Position numbers and translations under genes: made by a program
Shown here: one piece after another, positions 34,869-43,167 of the stretch
Layout of the letters: every line of letters starts with the position of its first letter
Numbering within the stretch: position 1 is the stretch's first letter
The notes under the pieces: generated by a model
Told to the model about the DNA's origin: nothing
Databases searched by the model: none
Seen by the model: the letters and a program-made list of their open reading frames with translations, nothing else
NCBI RefSeq assembly: GCF_000718555.1
Contig: NZ_JOAN01000004.1
Coordinates: 245,903-309,902 of the forward strand
Source: Micromonospora chokoriensis
GTDB lineage: Bacteria > Actinomycetota > Actinomycetes > Mycobacteriales > Micromonosporaceae
DNA length: 64,000 bases
Direction: 5' to 3'

Positions 34869-35010
34869 GATGTCCCCCTGAGGAACGTTGCCCGGACTTA
34901 ACCGTAGCTCTGGCAAACCACAGTCAGTCCGCGCGCACTTGGGTCGTTGGGAAGGCCGTGGCGGGGTAAGAAGGGGCTGGTATCTCCGCACACCGGAAGG
35001 ACACGTCCCG

Positions 35011-35553
35011 ATGACCCTGGAACGACCGATCGCCCCGGACCCGTACGAGCTGCTGCCGACGCTGCCGTCGTTCACGCTGACGAGCGACGACGTGCAGAAC
35101 GGTGAGCCGATGGACGCCCGGCACGCGCATGGCAGCACCGGGGGCGACAACCTCTCGCCACAGCTGACCTGGTCGGATTTCCCCGCCGAGACGAAGAGCT
35201 TCACGGTGACCTGCTACGACCCGGACGCGCCGACGGGCAGCGGGTTCTGGCACTGGGTGCTCGTGAACGTGCCAGCCACCGTCACCCAGTTGCCCGCCGG
35301 TGCTGGCGGCGCGGCGGGCACCGACCTCGGTGGGGCGTTCTCGGTCCGCAACGACTACGGCGAGCAGGGTTACGGCGGCGCGGCGCCGCCGGCCGGTGAC
35401 CGCCCGCACCGGTACGTCTTCGCGGTACATGCCCTGGACGTCGAGCGCCTGGACCTGACCCCGGACGCCACGCCCGCCTACGTCGGCTTCAACCTGACGT
35501 TCCACACCCTGGCACGAGCGGTGATCCGCCCGACGTACCAAATCAAGGACTAA
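35011..35553 (+). CDS. YbhB/YbcL family (PEBP) Raf-kinase-inhibitor-like protein
   Basis: This 180-residue PEBP-fold protein contains [35 protein letters not shown] and [18 protein letters not shown], the ligand-binding pocket residues of bacterial PEBP. It has no signal peptide. ATG at 35011 is preceded by GGAAGGACACG. Physiological role is unknown in bacteria. Confidence 0.93.
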   Translation: MTLERPIAPDPYELLPTLPSFTLTSDDVQNGEPMDARHAHGSTGGDNLSPQLTWSDFPAETKSFTVTCYDPDAPTGSGFWHWVLVNVPATVTQLPAGAGGAAGTDLGGAFSVRNDYGEQGYGGAAPPAGDRPHRYVFAVHALDVERLDLTPDATPAYVGFNLTFHTLARAVIRPTYQIKD

Positions 35554-35571
35554 CCCCTACCCCCAGACTCC

Positions 35572-35645
35572 CGCGATCTTGCACTTTCTGCGCCGACATA
35601 CCTGACCTAAACCGGCATAACGGCAACAGAAAGTGCAAGATCGCG
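35572..35645. terminator. Perfect 19-bp inverted repeat between convergent genes (family B)
   Basis: Arms 35572-35590 (CGCGATCTTGCACTTTCTG) and 35627-35645 are exactly complementary, with a 36-base loop. It sits between the PEBP gene and the convergent methyltransferase. A half copy occurs at 11084-11097. It could be a terminator or a dispersed palindromic element. Confidence 0.65.
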
Positions 35646-35668
35646 CGGGGAAAGGGCGGGCCGGGGGG

Positions 35669-36379
35669 TCAGGCTGGGACGCGGGCTACGGCGAAGACGG
35701 ACTGGCCGAACGGTGGGAGGATGAGCTGCTCGGCGGCCTTGGTGGCGGGCAGGACGACGGTGTCGTACACCTTGACCATCGGGCCCTCCTTCGGCATCAG
35801 CCGGAAGACCTTGGTGGCCATGAAGTAGCCGATCAACCCGAGCGCGTTGGCGTAGTGGATCTTTTCGACGGTCAGGCCGGCCTCGGTCATCGCCGCCGCG
35901 AGTGTCTTCTTGGTGTAGCGGCGGACGTGCCCGGTGGCGATGTCGGCCGGGCCCATCGCGAACTGGAACGCCGGCACGATGATGATCACGGCGCCGCCGG
36001 GTCGGACCAGGTCGCGCATGCTGCTCAACGCGCCCACGTGGTCCTCGATGTGCTCCAGGACGTTGTACGAGACGGCGGCGCTGTGATCACCCCGGTCGTG
36101 GTGCGGCAGCAGCATCTGCCGGACCTCGATGTTCGGACGGTCGGCGAGGCGCTCCTTGAGCTGCACCAGCCGGTCCGGGTCAGCCTCGGTGGCGGTGAAC
36201 CGGGGCAGCCGCTCGGACCATTCCAGTGCGTAGTCACCGAGACCGCTGCCGATCTCGATTGGGTCGTCGCCGAGGTACGGCACGGCCAGTTCGATAAACC
36301 AGCGACGGTGGTTGACAGCGGTTGCCAGGCCTTCCAGCACCTCGGACTGCACGCGCTGATCCCCAGTGATTTCTGCCAT
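35669..36379 (-). CDS. Class I SAM-dependent methyltransferase
   Basis: This 236-residue methyltransferase has motif I DPIEIGSGLGDYALEW, the acidic TATEADPDRL, SYNVLEHIEDHVGALSSM and the GGAVIIIVPA strand. ATG at 36379 (MAEITGDQR) has GAGGAA upstream; the open frame extends further, but there is no coding similarity there. Substrate is unknown. It lies divergent from a polytopic envelope protein and could modify a glycan or lipid. Confidence 0.9.
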   Translation of the reverse strand: MAEITGDQRVQSEVLEGLATAVNHRRWFIELAVPYLGDDPIEIGSGLGDYALEWSERLPRFTATEADPDRLVQLKERLADRPNIEVRQMLLPHHDRGDHSAAVSYNVLEHIEDHVGALSSMRDLVRPGGAVIIIVPAFQFAMGPADIATGHVRRYTKKTLAAAMTEAGLTVEKIHYANALGLIGYFMATKVFRLMPKEGPMVKVYDTVVLPATKAAEQLILPPFGQSVFAVARVPA

Positions 36380-36591
36380 GCGTCGATTCCTCACGATATG
36401 AACTCGACCCGTGCCTGGACCGACAGAGTGAATCATCCGCTGGGACGGCAGAAGAATCGGGGCAGCGGGGTGGCCGAATTGTGGTCGGGGGGTGGGTTCG
36501 TGATCGGCGGTCGGCGAACCCGGCACATAGTACGGCAGTACCCCGAAACATGTCACGGCGGCGTCATACGCTGACTACCCTATGAATTGTC

Positions 36592-38427
36592 ATGACTACT
36601 CCTGAACCGGACGTGCCCAGCGGCAGCGGCGACCCGGCCACCGCGTCGTCGGTGGAGGGGGCCTCCGGTGTCGCTCGGCCGCCTCGCAGAGGGAAGTGGG
36701 CCGATCTGGCTGCTGTGCTGAGCTTCGGGCTGCTCGGCTTCTGGGTTACCGGTCGACTCTGGCTGAACCCGGGCAGCGGTGTGCGGGACAACCAGTCCGA
36801 CCAGTCGCAGTTCGAATGGATGATGGCCCACGGTGCGCGGGTCGTCACGCACTTTGCGTATCCGTTCCATTCCAATCAGATGAACGTCCCCGACGGCGTG
36901 AATCTGATGGCCAATACGTCCGTATTATCCATTTCATTGCCAATGACGCCGGTCACCCTGCTGCTCGGGCCGCGGGCGTCATTCCTGGTCTTTCTCACCG
37001 TCGGCATGATTGCCACTGCCACGGCCTGGTACTTCCTGCTCTCCCGGGTCCTGATCGGCAGCCGTGGGCCGGCATGGCTCGGTGCCGGCTTCTGCGCGTT
37101 CGCGCCGGCCATGGTGTCGCACGCCAATGGGCACCCGAACATCGTGTCGCAATTCGTCGTCCCGTTGATCATCTGGCGCACGCTGCGACTCGGCGAGCCA
37201 GGGCGCTGGCTGCGCAACGGGCTCCTCCTCGCGCTCGTCATCGTCTGGCAGGCATTCCTCAACCTGGAGATCCTCCTGATGACCGCGATCGGGCTCGGCG
37301 TGATCGTCGGCGTGCTCGCCGTCGGCCGCGCGGATCTGCGGTCACGGGCCCGCCCCTTCCTCGCCGGTCTGGCCGTCGCCGCAGTGATCGCCGGGCTGCT
37401 GCTGGCGTACCCGCTGTATGTCCAGTTCTTCGGGCCGGGCGCGTACTCCGGGCTGTCCAGCCTGATCCGCGGCTACTCCAGCGACCTGGCCTCGTTCGTC
37501 GCGTACTCCCGCGAATCGCTCGCCGGTAGCGCGCGCACCGCCGCGGGGCTGGCCAAGAACCCGACCGAGGAGAACAGCTTCTTCGGCTGGGCGCTGCTGG
37601 TGTTGGTGTTCGCCCTGGTCTGGTGGCTGCGCCGCTCGATCGTGGTGCTCGCGCTGGCCGGGCTGGGGTTGCTCTTCGCGGTGCTCTCGCTGGGCCGGGA
37701 GGTCCGTTTCGACAACCGGGGTACGGGTGTGCCGGGGCCCTGGGCCGCGCTGGAGAACCTGCCCATCCTGCACTCGGTGGTGCCGACGCGCTGGGCGCTG
37801 GCGATCACCCCGATCATCGGGCTGCTGCTCGCCTACGGCGCGGAACGTGCCCGCGAACTGGCCGGCTCGCACCCGGCCGCCCGGGGGCAGGTCCGCTTCG
37901 TCACCGCGACAGTGCTCACGATGGCCCTGTTGCCGATCGTCCCCACCCCGCTGCCCGTGGCCCGCCTCAGCCCGGTGCCCACCTTCGTGACCAGTGGGGC
38001 CTGGCGTCCATACGTGGCTGGTGGTCGCAGTGTGGTGACCCTGCCGCTGCCGGACAGCAACTACGCGGAGCCGCTGCGGTGGGCGGCGGCGACCCGACTG
38101 GACATGCCGCTGGCCCGTGGTTACTTCCTCGGTCCGGACACCCGCCCGAACGCCGACCCGCCGAAGGTCGCGCTGTTCGGTGCGACGCCCCGCCCCACCA
38201 GCAGCTTCTTCGCCACCATTCGGCGCACCGGGGCGGTGCCGCCGATCACCCCGCAGAGCCGGGTCAAAGCGGTCGACGACCTGCGTTTCTGGCGGGCCGG
38301 GGTGGTCATCCTCGGGCCGCACGAGCACGAGGCGGCGCTGCGCCGGGGGATGACCGAGCTGACCGGGATCCAACCGGTCTTCACCGGCGGAGTGTGGGTT
38401 TGGGACGTCCGGCCGTTGACCGACTGA
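36592..38427 (+). CDS. Polytopic membrane protein, GT-C glycosyltransferase-like
   Basis: This 611-residue protein has about 11 membrane helices and a first extracytoplasmic loop with PGSGVRDNQSDQSQFEWMMAHG, whose acidic residues resemble the catalytic site of GT-C enzymes. The C-terminal 150 residues are an exported globular part (VARLSPVPTFVTSGAWRPYV...VWDVRPLTD). TACCCT at 36576-36581 lies ten bases before the ATG, so it may be leaderless. A role in envelope glycan assembly with the adjacent methyltransferase is an inference. Confidence 0.75.
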   Translation: MTTPEPDVPSGSGDPATASSVEGASGVARPPRRGKWADLAAVLSFGLLGFWVTGRLWLNPGSGVRDNQSDQSQFEWMMAHGARVVTHFAYPFHSNQMNVPDGVNLMANTSVLSISLPMTPVTLLLGPRASFLVFLTVGMIATATAWYFLLSRVLIGSRGPAWLGAGFCAFAPAMVSHANGHPNIVSQFVVPLIIWRTLRLGEPGRWLRNGLLLALVIVWQAFLNLEILLMTAIGLGVIVGVLAVGRADLRSRARPFLAGLAVAAVIAGLLLAYPLYVQFFGPGAYSGLSSLIRGYSSDLASFVAYSRESLAGSARTAAGLAKNPTEENSFFGWALLVLVFALVWWLRRSIVVLALAGLGLLFAVLSLGREVRFDNRGTGVPGPWAALENLPILHSVVPTRWALAITPIIGLLLAYGAERARELAGSHPAARGQVRFVTATVLTMALLPIVPTPLPVARLSPVPTFVTSGAWRPYVAGGRSVVTLPLPDSNYAEPLRWAAATRLDMPLARGYFLGPDTRPNADPPKVALFGATPRPTSSFFATIRRTGAVPPITPQSRVKAVDDLRFWRAGVVILGPHEHEAALRRGMTELTGIQPVFTGGVWVWDVRPLTD

Positions 38428-38439
38428 GTGGGGCGGGCC

Positions 38440-39228
38440 CTAACGGACGCAGCAGCCCTGGCAGACCTTTGGTCGGGGGAGGGTGAAGGCGAGGCAGCAG
38501 GTGCGCCGCTGCACGGTCGGCTCACCGGTCGGCCCCGGCACCAGCTCGATCAGGTCGGCCAGGCCGAGCGCGCCGAGCAGGGTGTCGATGCTCTGCACCG
38601 TGGAGCCGGGCAGACCGTCCGCAGCCCGCAGGATGCCGTGCGCGATGCCGGAGGCGACCGAGCCGAGCAGCGTTCGGGCACCCACCCGAACCTCCGACTG
38701 GATCGCCGTGATGAGCGGCGTCAGGTGGGCATCGAGCAGTGACGTGCGCAGTGCGGCCAGCAGCTCCGCCTCGTCGGCGACGACCCGGACCTCCGGCAGA
38801 CCGGCGAGCGCCAGGGGATCGTTCGGTAGCACCGCCACGGTGGTGCCCCGGCGCAGGCCCATGGTGAGCAGCTGCCGGTGGTCCTCGAAGTGGATCAGCA
38901 CGTCGGCCGGATCGAGCAGCGGCACCCGCCGGGCGGAGGCCCAGCCGAGCACAACCGGCAGCGCGGTCCAGTAGCTGTACGACTTCCAGGCCAGCGCGGC
39001 GCAGGCGTGCGGGGTGCCGCCCCAGCGGACCGCGGCGCCGTTCAGCAGCTCCGGCAGCCGGCTGCCGTCGATCAGAGTGGTGGCGGGCGCCCAGCCGAAC
39101 TCGTCGTCGACCAGCAGGCCCCGGGCGAGCCCGGGGAGGTCGTCGGTGCCGAACATGGCCCGGAGCGCTGCGGTGACGGGGGCGAGCGGCGTGGCGACAG
39201 CCTCGCGCCTCGGCATCACCGCTGTCAC
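38440..39228 (-). CDS. FhuF-like siderophore-iron reductase, 2Fe-2S protein
   Basis: This 262-residue protein ends with CCLAFTLPRPKVCQGCC, matching the C-C-x10-C-x2-C 2Fe-2S ligand set of FhuF. The N-terminal half has the WKSYSYWTALPVVLGWASA region of the family. FhuF-type proteins reduce ferric siderophores in the cytoplasm. A DtxR/IdeR-like box (39294-39310) lies about 65-80 bases upstream of the GTG start, so iron repression is likely. The GTG at 39228 is preferred (GGGGGA upstream) over an ATG 12 bases later. It is divergent from the HTH-deformylase gene. Confidence 0.92.
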   Translation of the reverse strand: MTAVMPRREAVATPLAPVTAALRAMFGTDDLPGLARGLLVDDEFGWAPATTLIDGSRLPELLNGAAVRWGGTPHACAALAWKSYSYWTALPVVLGWASARRVPLLDPADVLIHFEDHRQLLTMGLRRGTTVAVLPNDPLALAGLPEVRVVADEAELLAALRTSLLDAHLTPLITAIQSEVRVGARTLLGSVASGIAHGILRAADGLPGSTVQSIDTLLGALGLADLIELVPGPTGEPTVQRRTCCLAFTLPRPKVCQGCCVR

Positions 39229-39546
39229 CTGGGCATCCCCCGTCTGTGTGGCCGAGGAGTCTGCCCCGGCGGACGACGAACGTCGTCCTGAGCTAAGGCT
39301 AGCCTAACCACACGCCTGGGTCTAAGGGAAGCCTCACCTTGGTCGGATAGAGGCCCAGGTCACCCGGCTTCTCGGCGGGAGCAGCGCTCCGTGCTCCGCG
39401 TACTACCCGGCGTTAGTGCGGGGAAACGCCGTCGCAGGATCGATGGCTGCCGGTGGACTGTCAAGCGGTGTGTCGAAAAGATGCCAGATGCGTGTGCGCT
39501 CGGGCGCAGAACGTGAAACTTATATCCCCCGGCCCCGAGGAAGCTC
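39229..39546. other. Divergent spacer with iron box
   Basis: This 318-base region has no gene. It contains the DtxR/IdeR-like box at 39294-39310 and, near 39518-39524, a TTATAT sequence that could be the -10 of the HTH-deformylase gene. GAGGAA precedes the ATG at 39547. The rest shows no repeat. Confidence 0.5.
39294..39310 (-). promoter_or_regulatory. DtxR/IdeR-type iron box
   Basis: Read on the minus strand, TGGTTAGGCTAGCCTTA matches the 17-base core AGGTTAGSCTWACCTWA of mycobacterial/streptomycete iron boxes at 15 positions and is nearly palindromic. It lies upstream of the FhuF-like gene. Confidence 0.8.
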
Positions 39547-41064
39547 ATGACGCCCTCACCCCTCGAACGGGCTGCCGACTTCTTCGCGGCCGAGATAGCC
39601 CGACATCGGACCGGGCGCGGGCTGTCCAAGAAACAACTGGCCGTCCTGATGGGGTTCGACCCGTCCTACGTGAGCCACGTCGAGGGGCGCCGACACCGCC
39701 CAACCGAGGACTTCGCCCGCCGCGCGGAGGCCGTCCTGGAGGCCAGCGGCGCGATCTGGCAGCGCTTCCGGGAGTACGACGACCTGCGGCACGCCCGGGT
39801 GGGTCAGCCGAACCTGTCCAGACAGTGGCTGCCACCCAGCACCGGCCTGGTCGTGGAACGGGAACTGGCCACCCTCACCCACGCCGACGACGGCTACCGG
39901 TGCGTCATCCGCCGTGAGTTGTACAACGCCGGCACCGAACCGGTCATCCGCTACCTGGTCCGGGTCGCCGTCGACCGCTACCCGAACGACCCCGGCCGCT
40001 CCAATCGGCACCACCGCGAGCACCCCCTCACCTTCGCCGAGCTGCAGATACAGGCCCGTCGAGACGACGCAGGTGGCGACCCGGAGCCGATGCACTGGCG
40101 AGCGAAACACGATCGGGACGCGTTCAAGGAGATCTGGCTGCTCTTCGAGAACGGCGAGCGGCGCTTCCCGCTCTACCCGGGTGACCGGGCCACCATCGAG
40201 TACACGTACAGCGTCGGGCACGAAAAGTGGGGCCCCTGGTTCCAGCGGGCCGTCCGGCTGCCCACCCGGCAACTCGCCGTACGACTGGACCTGCCCGCGG
40301 CTCTCGACCCGCAGGTCTGGGGCGTAGAGACCTCGCTCAGCGCGGAGGAGGGCCCGCTGCGGACGGCGCCGCAGCGCCACGACGAGGGTGACCGGGCGAT
40401 CTACGACTGGCAGACCGACGACCCGCCACTGAACGCCCGCTACCGGATGCAGTGGCGTTTCCGCACCCGCCCGGACACCGAACCAGACAACGGCTCCGGC
40501 GGTACCCGGGTCCGACCCAGCGACCGGATGCGCGGCCTCGGCGTCGTGCAACGCGGGGCCGACCTGCTCCGCCAGCGCGTCCGCCCGTTCGACCTGCCCG
40601 GTGAGGAACAGGTCGCCCGGGACGTGGTCGACCGGCTCACCATGGCCCTGGCCCGGCTCGACGAGTTGCACCCGTTCAGCAAGGGGGTGGGTGTCGCCGC
40701 CCCACAGTTCGGCATCGACCGCGCGGCGGCCGTGGTGCGGCCCCCCGACCGGTCAGCGGAGCCGCTCGTGCTGCTCAACCCCCGGGTGGTCGACGCCGCC
40801 CCGGACACCGACGAGCAGTACGAAGGCTGCCTCTCCTTCTTTGACCACCGAGGTCTGGTGCCCCGGCCGCTGCGACTGGACGTGGAGCACGCCCAGTGGG
40901 ACGGCAGCCGGCTCATCACCTCGTTCGAGTTCGGCATGGCCCGGCTGGTCGCACACGAGATCGACCACCTGGAGGGCCGGCTCTACGTCGACCGGATGGC
41001 ACCCGGCGTGCCACTGGTGCCGGTCGAGGAATACCGCGAGACCGGGCACCCCTGGCGCTACTGA
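39547..41064 (+). CDS. Helix-turn-helix protein fused to a peptide deformylase domain
   Basis: This is a 505-residue fusion. Residues about 12-75 form an XRE-type helix-turn-helix (RGLSKKQLAVLMGFDPSYVS). Residues about 95-305 form a beta-rich middle domain with many Arg/Trp pairs and no family I can name with certainty. Residues about 345-505 are a complete peptide deformylase: GVGVAAPQ (380-387), EGCLS (426-430, metal ligand Cys428) and HEIDH (470-474, ligands His470/His474 and catalytic Glu471). The spacing matches free deformylases. Stand-alone deformylase removes N-formyl groups from nascent proteins using Fe2+. The fused DNA-binding domain suggests a regulatory role. It follows an FhuF gene across an iron-box spacer. 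The ATG has GAGGAA upstream. Confidence 0.9.
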   Translation: MTPSPLERAADFFAAEIARHRTGRGLSKKQLAVLMGFDPSYVSHVEGRRHRPTEDFARRAEAVLEASGAIWQRFREYDDLRHARVGQPNLSRQWLPPSTGLVVERELATLTHADDGYRCVIRRELYNAGTEPVIRYLVRVAVDRYPNDPGRSNRHHREHPLTFAELQIQARRDDAGGDPEPMHWRAKHDRDAFKEIWLLFENGERRFPLYPGDRATIEYTYSVGHEKWGPWFQRAVRLPTRQLAVRLDLPAALDPQVWGVETSLSAEEGPLRTAPQRHDEGDRAIYDWQTDDPPLNARYRMQWRFRTRPDTEPDNGSGGTRVRPSDRMRGLGVVQRGADLLRQRVRPFDLPGEEQVARDVVDRLTMALARLDELHPFSKGVGVAAPQFGIDRAAAVVRPPDRSAEPLVLLNPRVVDAAPDTDEQYEGCLSFFDHRGLVPRPLRLDVEHAQWDGSRLITSFEFGMARLVAHEIDHLEGRLYVDRMAPGVPLVPVEEYRETGHPWRY

Positions 41065-41075
41065 CCAACGAGGGG

Positions 41076-41115
41076 CCGGTGCGCGTGCCCCAGGGGGCAG
41101 GGGCACGCGCACCGG
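41076..41115. terminator. Strong hairpin between convergent genes
   Basis: A 16-bp perfect stem, CCGGTGCGCGTGCCCC (41076-41091) with its complement at 41100-41115 around an eight-base loop, lies between the HTH-deformylase and flavohemoprotein genes. Confidence 0.8.
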
Positions 41116-41132
41116 TGTGGGGGGAGGAACGT

Positions 41133-42248
41133 CTAGAGGTCACCGAAGGTGTCGTAGCGGATGTGCGGCGGCGGCACCTCGTCCGCGGCGAGTACCCGCA
41201 GGGTCGACCGGACCATCCGGGCCGAGCCGGAGACGAAGCAGTCATGGGTGGTCCAGGGGCCGTACCGGGCCACCACGTCCGCGATGTCGCCCTGCTCGCC
41301 GTCGAAGTCCGGGTCCTCGCTGCACGCCGGGGTGACCGACAACCACGGGTGTACGGCCACCAGCTCCTGCAACCCCTCCAGGGCGTACAGGTCCGCCGCC
41401 TGCCGGGCCCCGTAGAAGACGTGCACCCACCGGGTCCGGTTGTAGCTGGCCAACTCCTCCACCAGCGCCTTGACCGGTGCCAGGCCGACGCCGCCGGCCA
41501 CGCAGAGGATGTCCCGTTCCGAGGCGCGGTCCAGGGTCATCGACCCCATCGGCGCCGCCAGGCGGAGCAGGTCACCCGGCCGCACCCGACGCACCAGCGC
41601 GCCGGACACCCAGCCAGCGCCCGGAGACCGCACGTGGAACTCCAGCACGTTGTCGTCGTTCGGGGCGTTCGCCACCGAGTAGTTGCGCCACACCCGGGGG
41701 TGGTAGCGCGGCACCTCCAGGCTCACGTACTGCCCCGCCTGCCAGCGCAGCGGATGCTGCAACGCCCGGCAGGTCAGCACGGCCGTGTCCGGGCCGTGCC
41801 GCTCATGGGTCAGCACCTCGGCGTGCCAGAACGGCGGGTCGTCGTCGGAGGCGGCACCGGCCACCATCAGGGCGGCGATCGCCGCGTACGCCTCCCGCCA
41901 CGCCTGGTCGTACTCCAGGTTCCAGCCGTCGCCGGCGGTGCTGCGCAGCGCGTCGAGCAGTGCGACGCCCATCGTGGCGTAGTGCTTCTCGTCGACGTGG
42001 TACTTCCGGTGGTCCCGGCCCAGCGCCCGGAGGAACTCGTCGAAGCTCTCCGGGTCGTCGACCGTGTGGATCGCCGTGATGATCGCTTCGAGTAGCCGGT
42101 CACCCTGGCCGGTCATCTGCACCGGGAAGAGCTGCCGCAGGGCGGGGTCGAGCAGGAACAGCCGAGCGTAGAAGTGACCGCTCAGCCGGACCCGCTCATC
42201 CTCGACCAGGGTCCAGCTCTCCTTCAGCAACCGCGCGAGGTTGTCCAC
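41133..42248 (-). CDS. Flavohemoprotein-like globin/FAD-NAD oxidoreductase
   Basis: This 371-residue protein has an N-terminal globin domain (about 1-135) with a proximal-His region LGRDHRKYHV. The FAD-binding segment holds the R-x-Y-S motif (WRNYSVAN), and an NAD domain has CVAGGVGLAPVKALVEEL. It is the layout of flavohemoglobin, which dioxygenates nitric oxide to nitrate. GTG at 42248 follows AAGGAG and starts DNLARLLKESW. It ends opposite the HTH-deformylase. NO sensitivity of iron and Fe-S proteins makes the FhuF/deformylase neighbourhood suggestive. Confidence 0.9.
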   Translation of the reverse strand: MDNLARLLKESWTLVEDERVRLSGHFYARLFLLDPALRQLFPVQMTGQGDRLLEAIITAIHTVDDPESFDEFLRALGRDHRKYHVDEKHYATMGVALLDALRSTAGDGWNLEYDQAWREAYAAIAALMVAGAASDDDPPFWHAEVLTHERHGPDTAVLTCRALQHPLRWQAGQYVSLEVPRYHPRVWRNYSVANAPNDDNVLEFHVRSPGAGWVSGALVRRVRPGDLLRLAAPMGSMTLDRASERDILCVAGGVGLAPVKALVEELASYNRTRWVHVFYGARQAADLYALEGLQELVAVHPWLSVTPACSEDPDFDGEQGDIADVVARYGPWTTHDCFVSGSARMVRSTLRVLAADEVPPPHIRYDTFGDL

Positions 42249-42392
42249 GGGGGCTCCTTCTCCAGACGGCAGCGGATTGGGCGTCCATAGAATCTCCACG
42301 GAGCGTGTCGACTGGTCGCACAGAATGTGCGATCGGCTCATGCTGGCCGGTCGGCCGTGTCCCGGGTGCCACCCGTCGGGCAGAGTGGTGCG

Positions 42393-43163
42393 GTGACCGT
42401 TGAGCTGACCCGCCCGGTGTCCCGCCGACTACTGGGCACCGAGACGCTGCTGGTCCTGGGCCTCTCGCTCGGCCAGTCCGCTGTCTACGCGGTGGTCTCG
42501 ATCATCGCGAAGCTGACCGCCGACGGTCCGCTCTCCAAGCAGACCGCCTCGCTGAACACCTCGGCCTCGGCCCGACCCTGGCTGGACCTCACGTACCAAC
42601 TGCTCGGCATCGTGTTCGCGCTGCTGCCGGTGCTGCTCGCCGTACACCTGCTCAGCCGTGACCCCGGCGACCCGGCGCGGACTCTCGGCCTGGACGCCCG
42701 GCGGCCCGGCCAGGACCTGGCGCGCGGGGCCGGCCTGGCCGCGCTGATCGGCCTTCCCGGGCTGGCGCTGTTCTGGGCGGCGGCCCACCTGGGCCTCAAC
42801 GCCACGCTGGTGCCGGCCGCGCTGCCGTCGGTCTGGTGGGCGGTCCCGGTGCTGATCCTCGCCGCCGTGCAGAACGCCGTCCTGGAGGAGGTGATCGTGG
42901 TCGGCTACCTGGTCACCCGGCTGCGCCAACTCCAGTGGCGGGTCGCCGCGATCATCGCGGCCAGCGCGCTGCTGCGCGGCTCGTACCACCTCTACCAGGG
43001 CTTCGGCGCATTCGTCGGCAACGCGATCATGGGCGTCATCTTCAGCTTCTTCTACCTGCGCACCCGACGGGTGATGCCACTGGTCATCGCGCACACCCTG
43101 CTCGACGTGTTCGCCTTCGTCGGCTACGCGCTGCTGCCCCGAGAGTGGTTCGACTGGCTCTGA
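42393..43163 (+). CDS. CPBP (Abi/CAAX) family intramembrane metalloprotease
   Basis: This 256-residue polytopic protein has CPBP motifs: VLEEVIVVGYLVTRL (the EE pair), LLRGSYHLYQGFGAFVGNAIMG and a final MPLVIAHTLLDVF with a catalytic His. It would process membrane or prenylated proteins, or bacteriocins. GTG at 42393 begins the similarity; an in-frame ATG 66 bases upstream lacks support. It abuts the convergent EcsC-like gene by five bases. Confidence 0.87.
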   Translation: MTVELTRPVSRRLLGTETLLVLGLSLGQSAVYAVVSIIAKLTADGPLSKQTASLNTSASARPWLDLTYQLLGIVFALLPVLLAVHLLSRDPGDPARTLGLDARRPGQDLARGAGLAALIGLPGLALFWAAAHLGLNATLVPAALPSVWWAVPVLILAAVQNAVLEEVIVVGYLVTRLRQLQWRVAAIIAASALLRGSYHLYQGFGAFVGNAIMGVIFSFFYLRTRRVMPLVIAHTLLDVFAFVGYALLPREWFDWL

Positions 43164-43167
43164 CCGG

